DNA from: Pontederia crassipes
Lineage: Eukaryota; Streptophyta; Magnoliopsida; Commelinales; Pontederiaceae
DNA: 64,000 bases
Assembly: GCA_030549335.1 (NCBI GenBank)
Contig: CM060183.1
Coordinates: 37,136,768-37,200,767, forward strand
Direction: 5' to 3'
Shown here: one piece after another, positions 41,956 through 55,228 of the stretch
How the letters are laid out: the number at the start of each line of letters is the position of its first letter
Numbering within the stretch: the first letter of the stretch is position 1
Notes under the pieces: model-generated
Told to the model about the DNA's origin: nothing
Databases searched by the model: none
What the model saw: only the letters and a program-made list of their open reading frames with translations
Translations under genes and position numbers: made by a program

Positions 41956-43592
41956 CACTACAAGAAAATCGCGATTTTTCGACGGATAATTTCCGATAGT
42001 TCTAAATCCGTCGCAATTTGCGACGGATTTTTCGACGGTTATGACCGTCGGAAATAATTTATATTATTATTTAATTTTTTGATGATTAGGAACGTCGATA
42101 TTTTCGATGGATATTCATCCGTCGCAATTTTCGACGACTTTTCCGACGATTACGATCGTCGGAAATAAAAAATTAAATTATGTATTTTTTATATTATTAT
42201 TAAATTTTTCTGACAGGTTTTCAGACGGTCACGACCGTCAGAAATAAAAAAATTAATTATATAATTTATTATATTATTATTTAATTTTTTGACGATTAGG
42301 AACATCGATATTTCCGACGGATATCCATCAGTCGCAAAATCCGCTGCAATTTCTGAAGGTCGTAATCGTCGGTAAATGTATAATAATATCATATAAAGAG
42401 TATTTTATTAATATAACTAGCGACGGTCCAAACCGTCATAATTATCGACGATTTTGATCGTCGGTAACGATTACCGACGGTTCAAATCGTCGGTAAAATA
42501 AAAAATAAACATTATATATAACTAAATATATTTTCAACGGTCACAACCGTCGGTAATTATAAAAATATTTAATATTTACGTTTTCGACGATCGAAACCGT
42601 CGGTAATTAAAATTTCGTTATCCCACTTTTTTTCCCCTTTTTCCGCTTTCTTTTCACTTTTTCCCTTTATATATATTCCTCACTCCTCTCTCTCTCTCCC
42701 TCTTCCCTCCACTCCTCTCTCTCTCCCTCCTCTCCTCTCTCTCTCCCGGCCGCGAGCATCCTCTCCTGCGCCGGCGTCTCTCTCTCTTTCTCTCTCCCGC
42801 TCCGTGCCGGCATCTCTCTCTCTCCGGCCAAAAGCCACTGTCGGCCGGATCCGGCCCCAGCGGCCGATCGGCCGACTGACGGCCGGATCCGACCTCCAGC
42901 GGCTGGATCGGCCGCCAACGCCGGATCGGCTGCCAGGCGGCCGGCCGGATCCAACGCCTGGCGGTGGATCCAGCCTCCAGGCTGCCGAATCCGGCCGTCG
43001 GACGTTCGGATCCGGCCGCCTGGCGGCGGATCCGACCTCCAGCGGTCGGATCGGCCGCCGAGCGTTCGGATCCGGCCGCCTGGCGGCGGATCCGGCCCCA
43101 GCGGCCGGATCGATCGGCTTGCAGCCGGAGCTGGCCGCGGCCCGATCCGGCCGCTAATTTTTTTTATATTTAAAAAATTATTTGCGACCGTCAAAACTCA
43201 AAAGATCGACGGTTATGACGCCCGTCCAAAGTTTCGACAGTTGCGACCGTCGAAAAGTTGCGACGGTTCGAACCGTCGAAAATTTCGACGGTTCGGACCG
43301 CCGGCCTTTTCCGACGGTTGCAACCGTCGGAAATTTCGACGGTTCAAACTGCCGGGGACTTTTTCGACGATTGCAACCGTCGGAAAATTTTGACGGTTCG
43401 GGACTGTTCCGACGGTTAGAACCGTCGATATTTTCGACGAATTTTTTTCAATCGTCGCAAATCCGTTTGCGACGAGCGTTTTTCCGACGGTTCGATTCCG
43501 ACTGAAAAATCGTCGGTAATTGCGTTACCGACGATTTTCGGGCTGATTACCGACGGTCCGGACCGTCGGTAATCAGCGTTTTTCTAGTAGTG
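41956..43592. mobile_element. Non-autonomous CACTA (En/Spm-type) element
   Basis: 1,637 bp starting CACTACAAGAAAATCGC and ending, reversed, CACTACTAGAAAAACGC, with a 3-bp TSD ata on both sides (41,953-41,955 and 43,593-43,595). Both subterminal zones (about 41,985-42,610 and 43,180-43,575) are packed with cgacggt/accgtcg words, often paired as palindromes. These are expected binding sites for the TNPA-like protein of the autonomous partner. No transposase is present. Confidence 0.92.
42650..43157 (+). other. GC-rich gene-like interior of the CACTA element
   Basis: Plus-strand order: TATA-like ctttatatatattcctc at about 42,664-42,680, CT-rich leader-like sequence (42,681-42,750), then a GC-rich segment with an open frame (42,804-43,157, 117 codons) built of repeats around ggatccggccgcc, including a ~61-bp unit duplicated at about 43,005 and 43,066. 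A minus-strand frame (42,667-43,194) also stays open because of the repeats. I see no protein family. It may be a captured promoter and 5' gene end, or a simple GC-rich repeat. Confidence 0.35.
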
Positions 43593-43595
43593 ATA

Positions 43596-46500
43596 CCATA
43601 AGTTTTAGGAGCTTATAACTAAAGTTGTTAATTAATTGTAGATTAAAACAAAACAAATTCTTTTCTTAAATATGGATTACGGTTAATCATTTAAAAATAG
43701 ATCAATTTTAATTTTTTTCTTAAAACATAATGCAAACACCTTTAAGCAACTTGAAAGTAGGTTACGGTGGCATTATTTCTTGTTTATCAACATGTGTTCA
43801 TGAAAATTAGAGCTAAAAAATAAATATAAATAATAAAGAAATATAAAGATTACAATATATTTAAAATAGCTTCTATACTGCTATACACACTAAATATGAT
43901 TTGACTCTACACTCGATAAAAAATTCTTCAGATTTAATAAATAATTATATCTATTTTTAAATAATTAATGGTCTAATAAATCTTAATATGAATAGTTCAA
44001 CAAATTTCCTACTAACATGATGAAAATGTACAAAGATGCCAATGATTAGAATTACTTTCAATACCTTGATTATGATTAGTATTAAAAGCTACTATGCATT
44101 TACTTAGCTGAGAGGTAGTTAGATAATAACTAAACGATAGTGTACAAATAAAAAGTAGTTATGCTACTTTATTGTATTATTTATATTCATATAATATAAT
44201 ATAAGTTGTTTACATTCCGTAGATTTATGTTATAAATTATTAACGTAACTTAAGATTTATTTTCTATCAAATCGTTTTATCGTCATTACCTAATTTTACC
44301 CTATATATATATATTAACCATAACATTTATGATAATTCTCAATTGATGTACGAATTAGTATTTTAATCAGTTATGACACATGGTTATAAGAATTAATATT
44401 TCAATTATTGATGACTTTATATAAAATAATAATTCATTACCATAACATTATAATAAGAATACCATCTAAGTAGCTAAATAACTTCCTAATTAACACATGA
44501 ATTATTATTTAATTATGTTATGAGATATGGCTACTTTCTTTTTTTCTCTCTTTAATATAGTATAAATACAAATATAAATAGTAAATGTAGTTATTATATC
44601 TTGTAATAACTGAAGAATAACAATTTTCATATTTAAAATATTTTAATTCTTATTTAAAAGATAAGTAATTTCACGAGGAGTAGTTATAGGGACGTTTATG
44701 CCACCCCTCTCTCAATTTTTTTTCTTGCAGGAATATATATATATATATACTATTTTTCTTTATGTCATTGCAGCATAGTTTGGCTTTCAGATTTTTATTT
44801 CTGTTTGTTCTATTAATCTGGTCTCTTTCGCATAACATTATTTTTATAACTGATCTATTTATTTACTATTACTTAATTAGTTACTTGGTCTATACTATCT
44901 ATCCAACTTTCTTTATCTTTAAACATGTCTATTAATTCATTATTTAATTAAAATAATATTAATAATGATAATTAAAATAATATTATTTATTTAATTAGTT
45001 AACAATAAAATAAATAATTTATTTTTAGTAGAAATCTATATTTCTGCATACTCAAAATGTATAAAAAAATGATAATCACATTAATTTAGTGTAGGTTATG
45101 AAAATTATATAACTGTGAAATAGGTTCGACAAAATAGAACCATATAAATAGTAAAGATATATAATTATTATAATTGTATTAATATTAAAACCAGATATTT
45201 ATTATATTATAAATTATAACTAATGCTGTAAAATTCGACTCGACCATCATCTCGAATTAATGACCGGATCAAGTTGAACTGATCGGACTGAGTCGAATCG
45301 TATATTATAGTTAATAAAAAAAATGTTAAACAAACTGCTCTCTAACAAAATAATAAAATAGTTTAAAAATCAAATAATATAATAAATGAAATATTAATTT
45401 AAATGAATCTTCGATCATATAATATGCTTCAAGTGAAAAATATAAATTTGATGTCCTGGTTTATGAGTGTAAATCAACAACTAATTTGTTTTTAATATAT
45501 AGGATAGTTATATATACAAATGACATGAGCACTTGTCGATCAATCTGGAATAAACTCGTGAATGGAGTTTTTTTATCGGTGACTTGTTACAAAACATATC
45601 ACGTAGATTAATATAGTGGATATAAAGTATATTTGCATGCGATAGCAAGTAGGTTAATCATATAATTAGAATAGCATGTTGAGAAGAGAACTATGTTTGT
45701 TGTTTGTGTATTGATCACATGTTTATACATTATTTTCTAACTTAATATTCATGATTGTACAAAGTATATTAATATTCTAATCATTATTAACTTATGAAAG
45801 AAAATTTTGAGCTATAAAAATCTAAGAAAGATCCATGATAATATAATATTTAAGAAAAATACAACATTAGAGAGAAAAACAGTTAGCAAAAAGATCTAAA
45901 GAGTAAGAAAATAAAATTTATAGAATATATAAATTTCATTGGGATTCTAATGCTATAATATTAAGAGATAAATAAAATTATTATAGAATATATATAAACA
46001 AATATGAAAATGTTGCAAATTTAAATCCAAAGAAATAAATTATCCAGACTAAAAATAATAAATCGTTGGGGACAAAGAAAACTTCTCTTGATATCATTTC
46101 AAAGGAGTAGTCAATGGTTGAATTTTCACGTCATATAATATTTATCACAACCGGAGATATCACCTAATAAATAAATCCAATATCTAAATAATGCACGAAC
46201 CTAAAAAAAAAAAGTCAAAAAGAACATTATGAAACAAAAATAATCAAAATATAGATAAAGTTATCATTAAGAAGAGTAAGTAAATAATTGCGCTATTTGA
46301 GGAGCTTAAAAACAACGAATCTCTCGTATGCATTGAAATTGAGCAAAACTAAATAAATTTTACCACTATGATATGTTCATACCATAAAATTTATCGGAGA
46401 CCTTGAATGGAAGCATGACACTGCTTTGAATCGTTCTTTATAGTTGAGTATGCTTGGTTTTGTGTTCCGTGAATTCAGCCATCATATATGTGGGTGGTTA

Positions 46501-47543
46501 TATACTACTATTATATCTTGAAAAAGTAAAAACATAAAATAGAATAATTTGTTGAACAAAAATGCAAGTAAAAAAATCTCACTTAAAACAATCATAATAA
46601 AAAGAAAATATGAATTAATAAAAATATAAAAAGAATGAGACATAGAAAGAACTGAATTGAATCGATAAGAGAGAGAAAAAAGAATAATTCCCATGAGAAA
46701 AAAATAAAATAATGATATCTCAAATAAACAAATAACTAAGTAGAGTAATATCTGTACCGAAGATATAAACAATCTTGAGATAAAGATATGTGCAGAGTAT
46801 TGCCACATCTTGATGTCTTATTTATAGTAAGTTCTATGGTTCATCCGAATGAATTATATTTCGTAACCGTATAAGTAACCGCATAATAAGATATTATTTT
46901 ATATTTACAAATTAATTAATCATCCATTCATTTGACTAATGACTATAATAATAACTGTCTAATTTCTCATCACATACGTGTCCATTGGAAGATATTAATA
47001 GATCCCTTTTATACTAATTGACCGTCCACTAAAGAGCTATGATATTAATATTTTAATTAGTTATATCACGTTAATTAATTCTAATTATAATTATCTAGAA
47101 GCATGATAAATTTCAATTAAACTATTACATTTATGGACTTAATTAATTTTAGACATATGGTAAAACTCCATATGCCAATTATATGACATTTAATATATAT
47201 ATTTGCGCTTTAATATTGATAGCTTTTTTTATTGAATGAATATGATTTACTAAAAATAAAATGATGTCATAATTACATACTCATGTTAAAACTAATCTTA
47301 ACTTGACTTTATTATTTTATTTTAAATTTAAAGTTGATAATTACTACATTTTATATTACTTAAGTCTTAACTTTAATTATAACATATAAGAAATCTATTT
47401 ATTTTCGTAGCATGAATTATTAATTACTTTCAATAATTATCTTCTACTATGGATTATCATCCACTACTCGAATAACTGTCCATGACTCCATGTAGTGGTA
47501 CACTATGAAATTTCAAAGAGGTGGCATGGATCTAAAATTAAAT

Positions 47544-47574
<31 letters not shown>

Positions 47575-48475
47575 TAACTTTTTTGACGTAGGATGAAAAA
47601 AATTTATGACTGAGAAGACATAATATTATATTATGAATGAAATGTAGTTATTATGTAGCTATATAGATAATAACTATAAAGTGTAGTTACTATATAACTA
47701 TATGGACAATAAAATTATATAGTATTATATAATTATCATATTTTATAATCATTATTATTTGAATTTAAAATTTATAATTAATATTCTCAAGGACACTTGT
47801 CAAAATATAATTATGTCAAATGTCAAATCCTCATTCCATATTATCTTCCTTTTAATATAATATAGATAATATAAATATTCCTTTTAATATAATATAGATA
47901 ATATAAATATAGAAGATATAGATATTAGTATCATAATAATTAATTGTAACATGTTAAATAGAGAACATATGGCACTCCATGCATATGACAAATGTCATTT
48001 TCTTCTTGAAAGTACTCTCTTTTTAATATAATATAAATTCGATAAATATAAGATGAATGTTCGAATATAAAAAAAAACTTTAAACAACCAAGTTTGAAGT
48101 CTGTGGATTCAATAGGCAAATTGAGTTGAATAATAGAATGACAAAACCAAGTCCTCTGGAATCTGGATGATGAAAATGTGGGGTGGTGCTGGGCGTTATT
48201 TATTCATGAGACCAAGTAAACAAAACTGCTATTCTCAGTTAACACCACAACTCGTGGCGCAGCATGACAACAATAGTTACACATTCTCCAGTAGATAGTA
48301 ATAACTTCAGTGAAAAAATTAACCCCACAGTAATTGTTAGCATTACCCTTTTTTCGCCTAACTGTGAACTCTTGGCACAAAATAACCTGAAAATCAGTCA
48401 AAGGTGCAACCATATCCATCAAAAAAGCAAGTGGATATTAGAACTTCCCCTCAGTACTACATAAACTTGAGATGT
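43596..48475. other. AT-rich gene-free stretch
   Basis: Apart from Helitron-like ends near 47.85-48.02 kb I recognise nothing coding. At 45,215-45,305 a GC-richer patch (attcgactcgacc, gatcggactgagtcgaa) recalls the subterminal sequence of the hAT elements but lacks ends and TSD. Confidence 0.5.
47843..47907. repeat. 32-bp tandem duplication with Helitron-5'-like word
   Basis: The unit ttccttttaatataatatag followed by ataatataaata occurs twice in a row (starts near 47,847 and 47,879). Confidence 0.8.
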
Positions 48476-48744
48476 TTATTTCTTGGCTTCTCCCGACTTG
48501 CCTCCCTTGGCAGGAGCAGATTTTGACTTTTTCGGTTGTTGCTCTGAGGCTCTTGATCCGATGATATTGCAGATCGGTTGATCTGGCGACTGGAGAAGTT
48601 TGAGCGCCGGATGAACTTTGAGGTCCTTCATCAACAGCTTTTCACCCACATCCAACTCACTCAAATCGACATCAATGTATGGTGGAATAATGTCAGCAGG
48701 GCACAGGTACTTCACTGTCCTTTTAATAGTGTTCAAGTAAGAGC
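48476..48744 (-). CDS. bL25m exon 3
   Basis: Minus-strand acceptor gcaccag. It starts by completing a Gly codon and reads SYLNTIKRTVKYLC. It ends GKSGEAKK, stop at 48,476-48,478. Confidence 0.85.
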
Positions 48745-51333
48745 CTGGTGCATAAATAATTATTAGCACACAGCTTCAAGGAAAAAAAACTTATTTTTCT
48801 GTAGAAAAAACCAAACATGCAATAGGCAGAACGACATTTGTTATTTAGACCACTTGTTGACAAGACAATAGTAACATTTTCTGATCAGAAGACAATAGTG
48901 ATGAGGTTGAATGATATTTATAAAAATTGAATTAAGCAGTGGAATGGACTGTAAGATAATAGAAGTATCTGCCTTCAGAAAAAAATGAAATGGAAGTATC
49001 TCTTTTATCAAGTGAGTGTCCTTTTTTTGCTTCTGTTGAAAAAAATGGAGCTACAAAAGTATGGTTAACGAGTTCTTTTAGACAAAAGGATAACAACATA
49101 TTGTTGTTACCAATTGAATAAATTACTCCAATAACAGATTTACATCAGGCAGATCAATTTCTTGCCAATGCGCCCCTTGTTGCTACACATGCCGCGACGC
49201 TAGGATTTATTCTATGCAATTTCCTATACAAGGTTATTATAGGTCAAATAAGACACTCTGTTCAAAAGCTTTACTTTTGGCTAACCTATCTTCTGTAAAG
49301 GAGCATTGCGGAAAAGAAAACACCTAACGATCAGAGTTTCAGAAAGAATATATGTAAATTTTACTACTTAGGTAACATCGTCGTAGAAGAGCACATTAAA
49401 AAGTGTGCTGTAACCTTTCTAAGGAAGGAATAGATCTGTAAACAATGTAAGAGAAAAGCATTAGATCAAGTAACAACACTAGAACTTGTACAAGAACAAA
49501 GAGAAAGACATTCACATGTATATTGTTCCAGCCAGAATGTTCCTCCAGATGAAGAGAATTGACATAAGTTAATGTATCTGATGTGATTTATACTTAAAAA
49601 TGCTTGAAGTTTCAGAACAAAAAGTATACAAGAAATAACTACCAACAAGTTTATGTAGAGCAAAAAAAGCGAAATGAAAAAAGTGATATACTGATTCAAA
49701 ACTGATCATGGTCATACAATAGTGCAATGAAAAAATTGGCATCAAATTCATATGCATACCTTTTCTAAGCCCGGGAGATGCATCCTCTCCCCTGTATACA
49801 AGAGGAACATCAACTTTCAATAATGCTGAAGAAGGAGCTCTTATAAATGTCACGTTCAGAGGTGCATCTGTACCCGAATGGAGATGCAACTAACATATAG
49901 AAATTAAGACTAATTAGATGTCAAAATCAATCTAAGAAATAAAACATCAAGCATCATTTAGTTTCATAAATGGGGGAAAGTACTAAGATGTCCATTAAAA
50001 AAATAATCAAATACCAAAGTTGAAGAATATCAACTAAATAAGTAAGGACAAAATGAAGGACGATACTAGTTAGTGCCAGAAGTCCTTTAAAAGTAATTCT
50101 TTCCAAGGTCACGTTTCTGTCTAAGTTACATCTTTATCCTATAAATTTGATAAAGTTAACAAAGACAATAGAAAACTTGCAATATCCACAACACTTAAGC
50201 TAATTTGATTTTGGTTTCAAGTTCATTTTTTTTCTAGATCTTGGGAAGAACATGATCAGCACAGAATTCTCCACAGATCAATCATCGCACCCATATCATG
50301 GGCAACCAGATAACAGAAAACATAACGTAGAAGCCAATCGGTCTTGGATAATAGAAAAGTATAGTGTCTATTCTGATGGTAACTAACATTTGCAATATCC
50401 AAAATACTGTCTTTCTAACAACCGGACAAGGGCAGAGAGCACTAGAGGAAACCAACAGCTCCACTGATTATCAACTAGACAACTAAGGACACATGATTAA
50501 ACAAAATCAATAAGGAAACAATGATCATTGATTCCAGGTAGTTGAAACATTGGTGAACAATAGGTCCAAAATCTCATAAATCTGTTCTCAGTGCTCAGAA
50601 ACCAAAATGTTGCCTAACTTCTCTTTCCTTTCTACATATGAAGGCCGGAATGACAAGAACAATTCAAAGCAACAAAATTACTCATTAATTCTTCTAGGAT
50701 CAATTTCGTCAAAAAAACTTCTAGGATCTTTTCTAGCAACATATCCACCAGATTAATCATATTTCTTGAGAACATATAATTTTGCAGATGATTAAAGAGC
50801 AAATTATTTGGGAAAAAAGAGCTACAAATGCATCAAAATCTTTTTTTTTTTTTTTTGGCGAGACAAGGATCATGCTTATATGCTACCTTTCTCGGCAAGA
50901 CGCGGACTTTCTCGATGAGTTCGCTGGAATCGCCGAATTCGGAACGGACCTCGAGATCGAAGAGCCTGGAGAGGAAGAAGGAGCGGCCGAGGTGGTCGAC
51001 GAGCTTACGGATCTGCTTGGCCTGGACGGAGATGAGACGCTTGTTGCCTCCCTCCTGGCCGTTGGCCTGCTCAAAGACGATGCTCGGCACCCTCCCGGCC
51101 TTCCTCTCCTTGGCCGAGATGTTGGATCCAGACTTCTCTCGGGGAACCGCCAGGATCAATTCGGCGTGCTTGGGGTCCGGCCGGGGGAACCCCTCCAGGT
51201 ACTCGAGAGGCGCTAAGGGATCCATCAATGGCGGCTCTTCCTTCGCTAGAACCGCGGCCGCCGCATTAGAGAAAGGACGGAGACGGACGACGGCGAGCCT
51301 CAGGGATTCTGGCGATCGGCGGAGGAGCATCAT
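48476..51333 (-). CDS. bL25-family ribosomal protein, probably mitochondrial (3 exons)
   Basis: Exons 51,333-50,887, 49,889-49,760 and 48,744-48,476 give 281 residues. The N-terminus (MMLLRRSPESLRLAVVRLRP) is Arg/Ser/Leu-rich with no acid residues except one Glu, as in mitochondrial presequences. LILAVPREKSGSNISAKERK and RKAGRVPSIVF resemble the start of bL25 (5S rRNA-binding). The second half (VDVPLVYRGEDASPGLRKG, SYLNTIKRTVKYLCPADIIP, PYIDVDLSELDVGEKLLM) is the TL5/CTC-type C-terminal beta domain. The tail is Lys/Pro/Ser-rich. Role: large-subunit protein at the central protuberance. Phases agree at both junctions and the frame is intact. Plastid targeting cannot be ruled out. Confidence 0.85.
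49760..49889 (-). CDS. bL25m exon 2
   Basis: Minus-strand acceptor tatgttag and donor agaaaag|gtatgc. It encodes LHLHSGTDAPLNVTFIRAPS and then SALLKVDVPLVYRGEDASPG onward. Confidence 0.85.
50887..51333 (-). CDS. bL25m exon 1
   Basis: 149 codons from the first of two adjacent ATGs to the donor gagaaag|gtagca. An ORF reading on past 50,887 (VAYKHDP...) is intron. A T-rich tract (50,840-50,856 on the plus strand) follows in the intron. Confidence 0.85.
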
Positions 51334-52628
51334 GTCGCCGGCGATGTTGTGCGGCGAGAGAGCAAGTTAGAGAGGGAGAGAGGGGGCGGGTTTTGGCGAA
51401 AGCTGAGCAGAGGGGGTTTATGTCCAAGGATGAAGACAAGCATAAACCATCGGATCACGATCGTGCGATGCACACTTCGCTCTTTTTGTACATCTTCTTT
51501 TCACAGTTCTGCCTTTTTTTTTTTGCTTTGCTTTGTTGGAAATACTTGTGAGAGCTTTTGTTATATTTTTATTTTTAAATCAAAACAGTTTTCCACCAAT
51601 CTTTGTTCTAAAGGGCAAACAATTTTAGACAAGGACACTGTTTTAAATAAAAAATTCAATCACTACGATTGGATTATGTGCAAATTCAAACAATAAGATT
51701 ATACAAACAGGCATTGGAGTGATTAAATGAGCTTAGATTTTTTTCCTACTTCAAATATTTCTTTTAAAAAAAAATATCAACATTTCAGCTTCCATGGAAG
51801 CATATTTTTGCAGTCGACTAAAATGTAAACTAAAAAATATGACGGTTTGGATTCTATGTAAATTCAATTTAAAAAGTTAAAACTATTAAATGTAAATGTT
51901 GAATATTATGTAAACTAAAAAAATGATGGTTTGGCCTCTATCATGGATTATGTTGTATGTCCTCGTGTGAGGAACGTTTTATGAGTCGATATGTTGTAGA
52001 CTTCGAGTCTTTTTTCTATTTGGACTATCCGCTATAATACATTTGATATTATTGGGCATTTGCGATATGATCCATTATATGTTATCGCTTTCACTATCTT
52101 TTCAAATATGATAATTTTTTTAAAAGATGTTATTGTCTTTCGTTGCATATTATTGTCATGTATTTTGTTAATTTTGAGTCAACTATCATATTATCCATCG
52201 TGATACGTACTTCGAGATCCGCTCACGACACGTGTCGTGAGACTAATTTTGGGGACCTTACAATATGACGCAGGTGGTGCCCCTCCCTCTCCTATGTGCG
52301 TGCGTGTAGAGAGGAGTGGGGGAGGCGCCCCTTTCCCTCTCCTCCTATATGGAGGGCGCGGCGCCCCTTCCCCTCCTATGTGTGCAGGTCATTATGCTCT
52401 TCCTCTTCAGCATTTGAGTGTTAGTCGACGTCGGACAGAGTGAGAGGGGATGCACCTACTCTTTTTTTTTTAAAGAAAATGTATATTATTTTAATTTTTA
52501 TATAATTTTTATTTTAAAATAAAAATGAAATGATGAAGGACAGTTTAATTATGACCTTTGTTTTCTTTTTTCGGGTGACCAACCCCTGGTGTCTGGAAAG
52601 CAGTGCCGATGATTCAAATCGCACGGCA
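51334..52628. other. Intergenic: promoter side of the bL25 gene and spacer
   Basis: A GA-rich stretch (51,356-51,385 plus strand) is the likely 5' leader of the minus-strand gene. A GC-rich patch with repeated ctcctat(g/a)tg words lies at 52,270-52,390. At 52,571-52,633 a ttttttcgggtgaccaaccc stretch weakly resembles the SINE at 7,601 and may be a SINE piece cut by the gypsy insertion. No gene seen. Confidence 0.5.
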
Positions 52629-52633
52629 CTACA

Positions 52634-55228
52634 TGTAACAATTTTTTAACAAAAAAGGTGTAATTTTCTTAAAAGGTAGGGGGCAATTTGGTCATTGTGC
52701 AGGAAAGGATAGTATAAAAAAAAGAATAAATGTCGTCTTCCCCAACCCCGAGCTACAGTACTCGCGAGAGCTTCAAGCCGCCGCTCGATCTCCTCCGTCC
52801 GGCCACCGTTTTTTGCACGAGAGGTACAATGGAAAGAGGACGACGAGACGAACGTTTTGACATATAGTATGAGATGATCGATCCACCGTGCGCGACGCAA
52901 TGAGAGAAAAACATGAGAAGGCCGAAAAATCCGTTCGCGATGATTCCACACCGATCCTTCTCCTGGTGAGTTGTACGTCATTCTCAGGTTGATTAGGATC
53001 ATTTGGAGGGGTTTTAATCATTTTTTGTCCAAATCACATAGGAAGCCGAGATTTTGGGCTTTCCGGCGAACGAACGGTGAACTCCGGTCGAGCTCATCTC
53101 GACGTTCTAGTAGGTGCACACATGAGGCAAAAAGAAATCAGGTTGCTTTCCGTATAATAATTAGTCGCTAATCTTTTATTTTTAGGTTCATAGGTTTCGG
53201 ATTTCGATCGTTCGTCGACGACCCTTCCAGCGACTCGTTATCGTATCATGATTGGTAAGCGAATATGAATGTGCATTTGATTTGATTTCAGTGATGTGAA
53301 CAAATTTAAAATAATTTTTTTATTGTGGATGAATAAGGCGTTCGTTGGTTCTTTTCGACATTTCGGCGGGTGCGGTTGTGGTTCTGAGAACGACGGCTAC
53401 AATGGTTGTGGTATGAATGTCAGACAGTTGAAAATAATTATTATAATGTAGTTAAGGTTCTAATTACATTTTATTTAAAGTTTGATTGAACTTCGCTTAT
53501 AGGAGGTTGCTAATCGGAAAGCGATAGTTCTTGGATTGTTGTGATTGGATTAGGTTGTTACTAGACGACGATGTCTTCTTTTTTTTTTGTAAGTATTATA
53601 GCAAATCCATAATATGACTTGATTTATGATAAGCACACCGAGTAGTTGTGAATAGTGAATTACTAAATTTATTTTATAATATTAATTAATCAAGTAACGG
53701 ATGTGATAGGTTGTGTTTATTTTTGATTGGATTCGAATGAGGAGATAATTTGGAACTCGACGAATCCAATGTGAGGGAACTTATCTCAATTGATATGAAT
53801 TGCTAACTCTTTGAAGTGATGACATTATTCTACCCGATGTGAAATGAATTTTCGTGATAGTTTCATTCATGCATATTCATATATTTGTATGCTTCATATT
53901 TGTATCATCATATGACTTGTGCCATTTTATTATGAATTTCAGAAAATCCGTTGAAATTTATTCTTTGTGCAATTGAAGTGAATATTTGATTTTTGAAAAA
54001 AAAGTTTATATGATGGTTTCAATCCTAAGCTTCTATTTGGAAATTGCATGCATGCATCATGTGCATTACATGTAAAAACCTGCATAAGGCGGAGTGTTTT
54101 CACCTCGGAGGATTGGCCAACTTCGAGTAGACCGATTGGGGTCCGGTTTGCTCTGTGTCGATATAGTGACACAATGAGCAGTTTCAACATCCTGTGTCGA
54201 TATAGTGACACAAGGGGTGGAATTAGAACAACTATCCTGTGACGATATAGTGACACGAAGAATGAAATGGAAAAAAAAGAAACAAGCTCTGTGTCGATAT
54301 AGTGACACGAGGAGCGGTTCAACGTCCTGTGGTGATATAGTGACACAAGGGACGGAATTAGAACAACCACCCTGTGACGATATAGTGACACGAGGTGTGT
54401 GTGAAGAAGCACTCGATTTACGAGTGGTATGGATATCCGTGTTTGATGATGTTTCCCCCAAATTTTATGATGTTATCTTTTTATCATGCATGTGCACTAA
54501 TGGCATTCATTTTGGTATGATAATTATTTAAATGAATTTCCTTGAAGAATTGAAAAGGGTTTGGAATGATTTCTGAAAACAAAGAGGTTGGTTTTTCCTT
54601 CGCGATTTTAATATTTGAGATAGTTATTTTACTCACTGAGCTTTTTAATGCTCACACCTCTTGCTTATTTTTTTTTCAAGTAATGAATGAAAGCTTGCAT
54701 AGCATGAAATAAGAAATGTAAAGGGGTTAGGAAATGAGCATGTGTGAGAGGCGTGATTATTGAATGGCTAACTTTGCGTTTCATTGAGCTTTCTTATACG
54801 GATTTATTACTTGATGAATGTTTTGAAAGATTTTAAAAATGTTAGATAATTGTGTGGAGCGAAGGACGCTCACGTTATATGATTTACGAGTATCTGGCTC
54901 GTGATTTTGATTCGAGAGTGAGCTTGAGACTCACTATTTTGGGCATATGTCCCACCATTTTAGTTATATGATGAATTGTCAGTGATGTTCTTATAACTGC
55001 CTGTGATGTTTAAAGTTTTAAAGTTAATTGTTGAAATGAGACATATATAAATTATTGTACATGACGTATAGACAATTTACGCATACGTCATGCCGAATTT
55101 TTTGAAAATTTTCAGAGTTAGTTTATTTTTTAAACGTTGGTTTTCCGTTGAAGATTTGAATTTGAATTTAAACGATTGATTTCTGGTTTCACCCCTTGTG
55201 GCACCAAAAGAAGTGGAAGGATGTCACA
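52634..55228 (+). repeat. 5' LTR of chromovirus
   Basis: 2,595 bp from tgtaacaatttttt to ggatgtcaca (TG...CA). The internal region starts with ttatagtatgagagct, a decayed form of the TGGTATCAGAGC primer-binding site. Minus-strand frames repeating the peptide VSLYRHR come from the motif array, not from a gene. Confidence 0.9.
54155..54391. repeat. Six-copy palindromic motif array in 5' LTR
   Basis: Consensus GTGTCGATATAGTGACAC (imperfect palindrome GTGTC/GACAC). Copies start at 54,155, 54,194, 54,239, 54,291, 54,329 and 54,374. The right half GATATAGTGACAC is constant; the left half varies (GTGTC, GTGAC, GTGGT). Spacing is 38-52 bp. Confidence 0.95.

Larger units (their letters stand above)
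39927..47898 (-). mobile_element. Helitron-like block, AT-rich, gene-free
   Basis: Read on the minus strand, the right-hand end is typical of a Helitron 3' terminus: a perfect hairpin CCGCGC-ATC-GCGCGG (39,939-39,953), 8 bases, then CTAG (39,927-39,930) followed by T. The other end resembles a plant Helitron 5' terminus: TCTATATTATATTAAAAGG preceded by A, at 47,866 and again at 47,898 within a 32-bp tandem duplication. Similar but imperfect 5'-like words occur at about 44,555 and 48,018, so several elements may be stacked. No Rep/helicase is coded; the interior is extremely AT-rich. The extent is uncertain. Confidence 0.5.

Noticed and set aside
42667-43194. 175-codon minus-strand protein in the CACTA element
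   Set aside because: Low-complexity repeat translation (GGRIRT-type words) plus CT-repeat translation (Glu/Arg runs); treated only as part of the GC island.
46482-46808. 108-codon hydrophobic minus-strand frame
   Set aside because: AT-rich sequence yields Phe/Ile/Leu-rich frames by chance; no homology recognised.
54155-54391. Regularly spaced repeats resembling a CRISPR array
   Set aside because: The repeats are short, imperfect, duplicated in both LTRs with the same spacers, and the genome is a plant's.
53939-54531. Minus-strand frames with repeated VSLYRHR peptide, and the same near 61,653-61,859
   Set aside because: The repeats are translations of the palindromic LTR motif, in an LTR of a decayed element.
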